This document shows positions 13,220 to 13,327 of a stretch of 13,327 bases of DNA, piece after piece. This stretch comes from Patescibacteria group bacterium. GTDB taxonomy: Bacteria; Patescibacteriota; WWE3; UBA101185; UBA10185. Each line of letters starts with the position of its first letter. Position 1 is the first letter of the stretch. Position numbers and translations under genes: made by a program. The notes under the pieces are model-generated. The model was not told where the DNA came from and ran no database searches. It was given only the letters and a program-made list of their open reading frames with translations. Location: assembly GCA_018056275.1 (NCBI GenBank), contig JAGPFW010000017.1, positions 1-13,327 on the forward strand. Direction: 5' to 3'.

Positions 13220-13327
13220 GATACTTCCTAGGGGCGCAACTCTACCCTAAACCCGTTGCCGCTAGTAGTACCACTAGTGTAGCCGTTACCGACAAGAGAA
13301 CAGCTGGAACTCCCTAAAACCCGCGCA
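13220..13327 (-). repeat. DGR variable repeat (VR), cut by the window
   Basis: It aligns with TR 12391-12499. In the core 13243-13323 there are 13 substitutions, all at TR adenines (minus strand). Seven Asn codons became Leu, Gly, Gly, Tyr, Gly, Thr and Gly, and one Ile became Val; two other core Asn codons are unchanged. Beyond the core, toward the 3' end, TT in TR is AG in VR (13240-13241) and VR lacks one base near 13230. These non-A differences sit where the initiation-of-mutagenic-homing sequence is expected. Confidence 0.93.
13228..13327 (-). CDS. C-terminus of the DGR target protein (partial)
   Basis: Only the last 32 codons and the TAG (13228-13230) are inside the window. They read ARVLGSSSCSLVGNGYTSGT then TSGNGFRVELRP. 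The ending GFRVxLRP, preceded by diversified Gly/Ser/Asn-rich turns, is typical of DGR targets with a C-type-lectin (FGE-sulfatase-like) fold, where variable residues line a ligand-binding surface. The body of the protein, and any signal peptide or surface anchor, lies beyond the right edge. It is followed on the same strand by the GTAA hairpin and bAvd. The fold is inferred from the family, not seen directly. Confidence 0.85.
   Translation of the reverse strand, partial: ARVLGSSSCSLVGNGYTSGTTSGNGFRVELRP

Noticed and set aside
1..13327. tRNA, rRNA, CRISPR arrays and insertion sequences.
   Set aside because: I saw no cloverleaf, no rRNA-like conserved block, no regularly spaced short repeats and no transposase frame. 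The only long direct repeat pair outside genes is TR/VR.
1..13327. Reassignment of UGA to glycine, as in Gracilibacteria and Absconditabacteria.
   Set aside because: The conserved genes contain no in-frame TGA, and the RT gene ends in TGA exactly where family homology ends, so the standard bacterial code fits.

Overview
The window looks like a piece of a small, compact, AT-rich bacterial genome of the Candidate Phyla Radiation (Patescibacteria) type. This is inferred from several features together: tightly packed convergent genes (2-bp gaps or overlapping stop codons), start codons without Shine-Dalgarno sequences but with a -10 box 6-7 nt upstream of the ATG, a shortened pyruvate kinase, a DUF4143 ATPase, and a diversity-generating retroelement (DGR) with a bAvd-type accessory protein. 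The standard bacterial code fits: TAA, TAG and TGA are all used as stops. No marker gene is present to name the phylum or species.

Left part (1-7440), housekeeping and DNA repair. A Y-family (DinB/UmuC-like) translesion polymerase runs off the left edge on the minus strand. It diverges from a pyruvate kinase that lacks the B domain. The xseA-xseB operon (exonuclease VII) converges on it. A DUF4143-type ATPase on the plus strand converges on ligA (NAD-dependent DNA ligase), which lies behind a small two-helix membrane protein.

Middle part (7480-11170), surface protein. One very large secreted protein gene on the minus strand encodes a signal peptide, tandem 206-residue beta-sandwich/FN3-like units and three LamG-type domains. 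It is split into two reading frames by a single-base frameshift in a G-rich run near 9034-9046. A bidirectional terminator follows it.

Right part (11241-13327), the DGR. It contains a DGR reverse transcriptase (plus strand), a template repeat (TR, sense on the minus strand), a bAvd four-helix-bundle accessory protein (minus), a GTAA-loop DNA hairpin, and the variable repeat (VR). The VR forms the C-terminus of a target protein whose body lies beyond the right edge. Over an 81-bp core, 13 of the 28 TR adenines are substituted in VR and none of the 53 other positions is, which is the direct signature of adenine-specific mutagenic homing. The order target-bAvd-TR-RT is the usual one, but RT is inverted, and TR overlaps the RT stop codon in antisense. 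The retroelement would diversify the last residues of the target protein, likely a C-type-lectin-fold ligand-binding surface.
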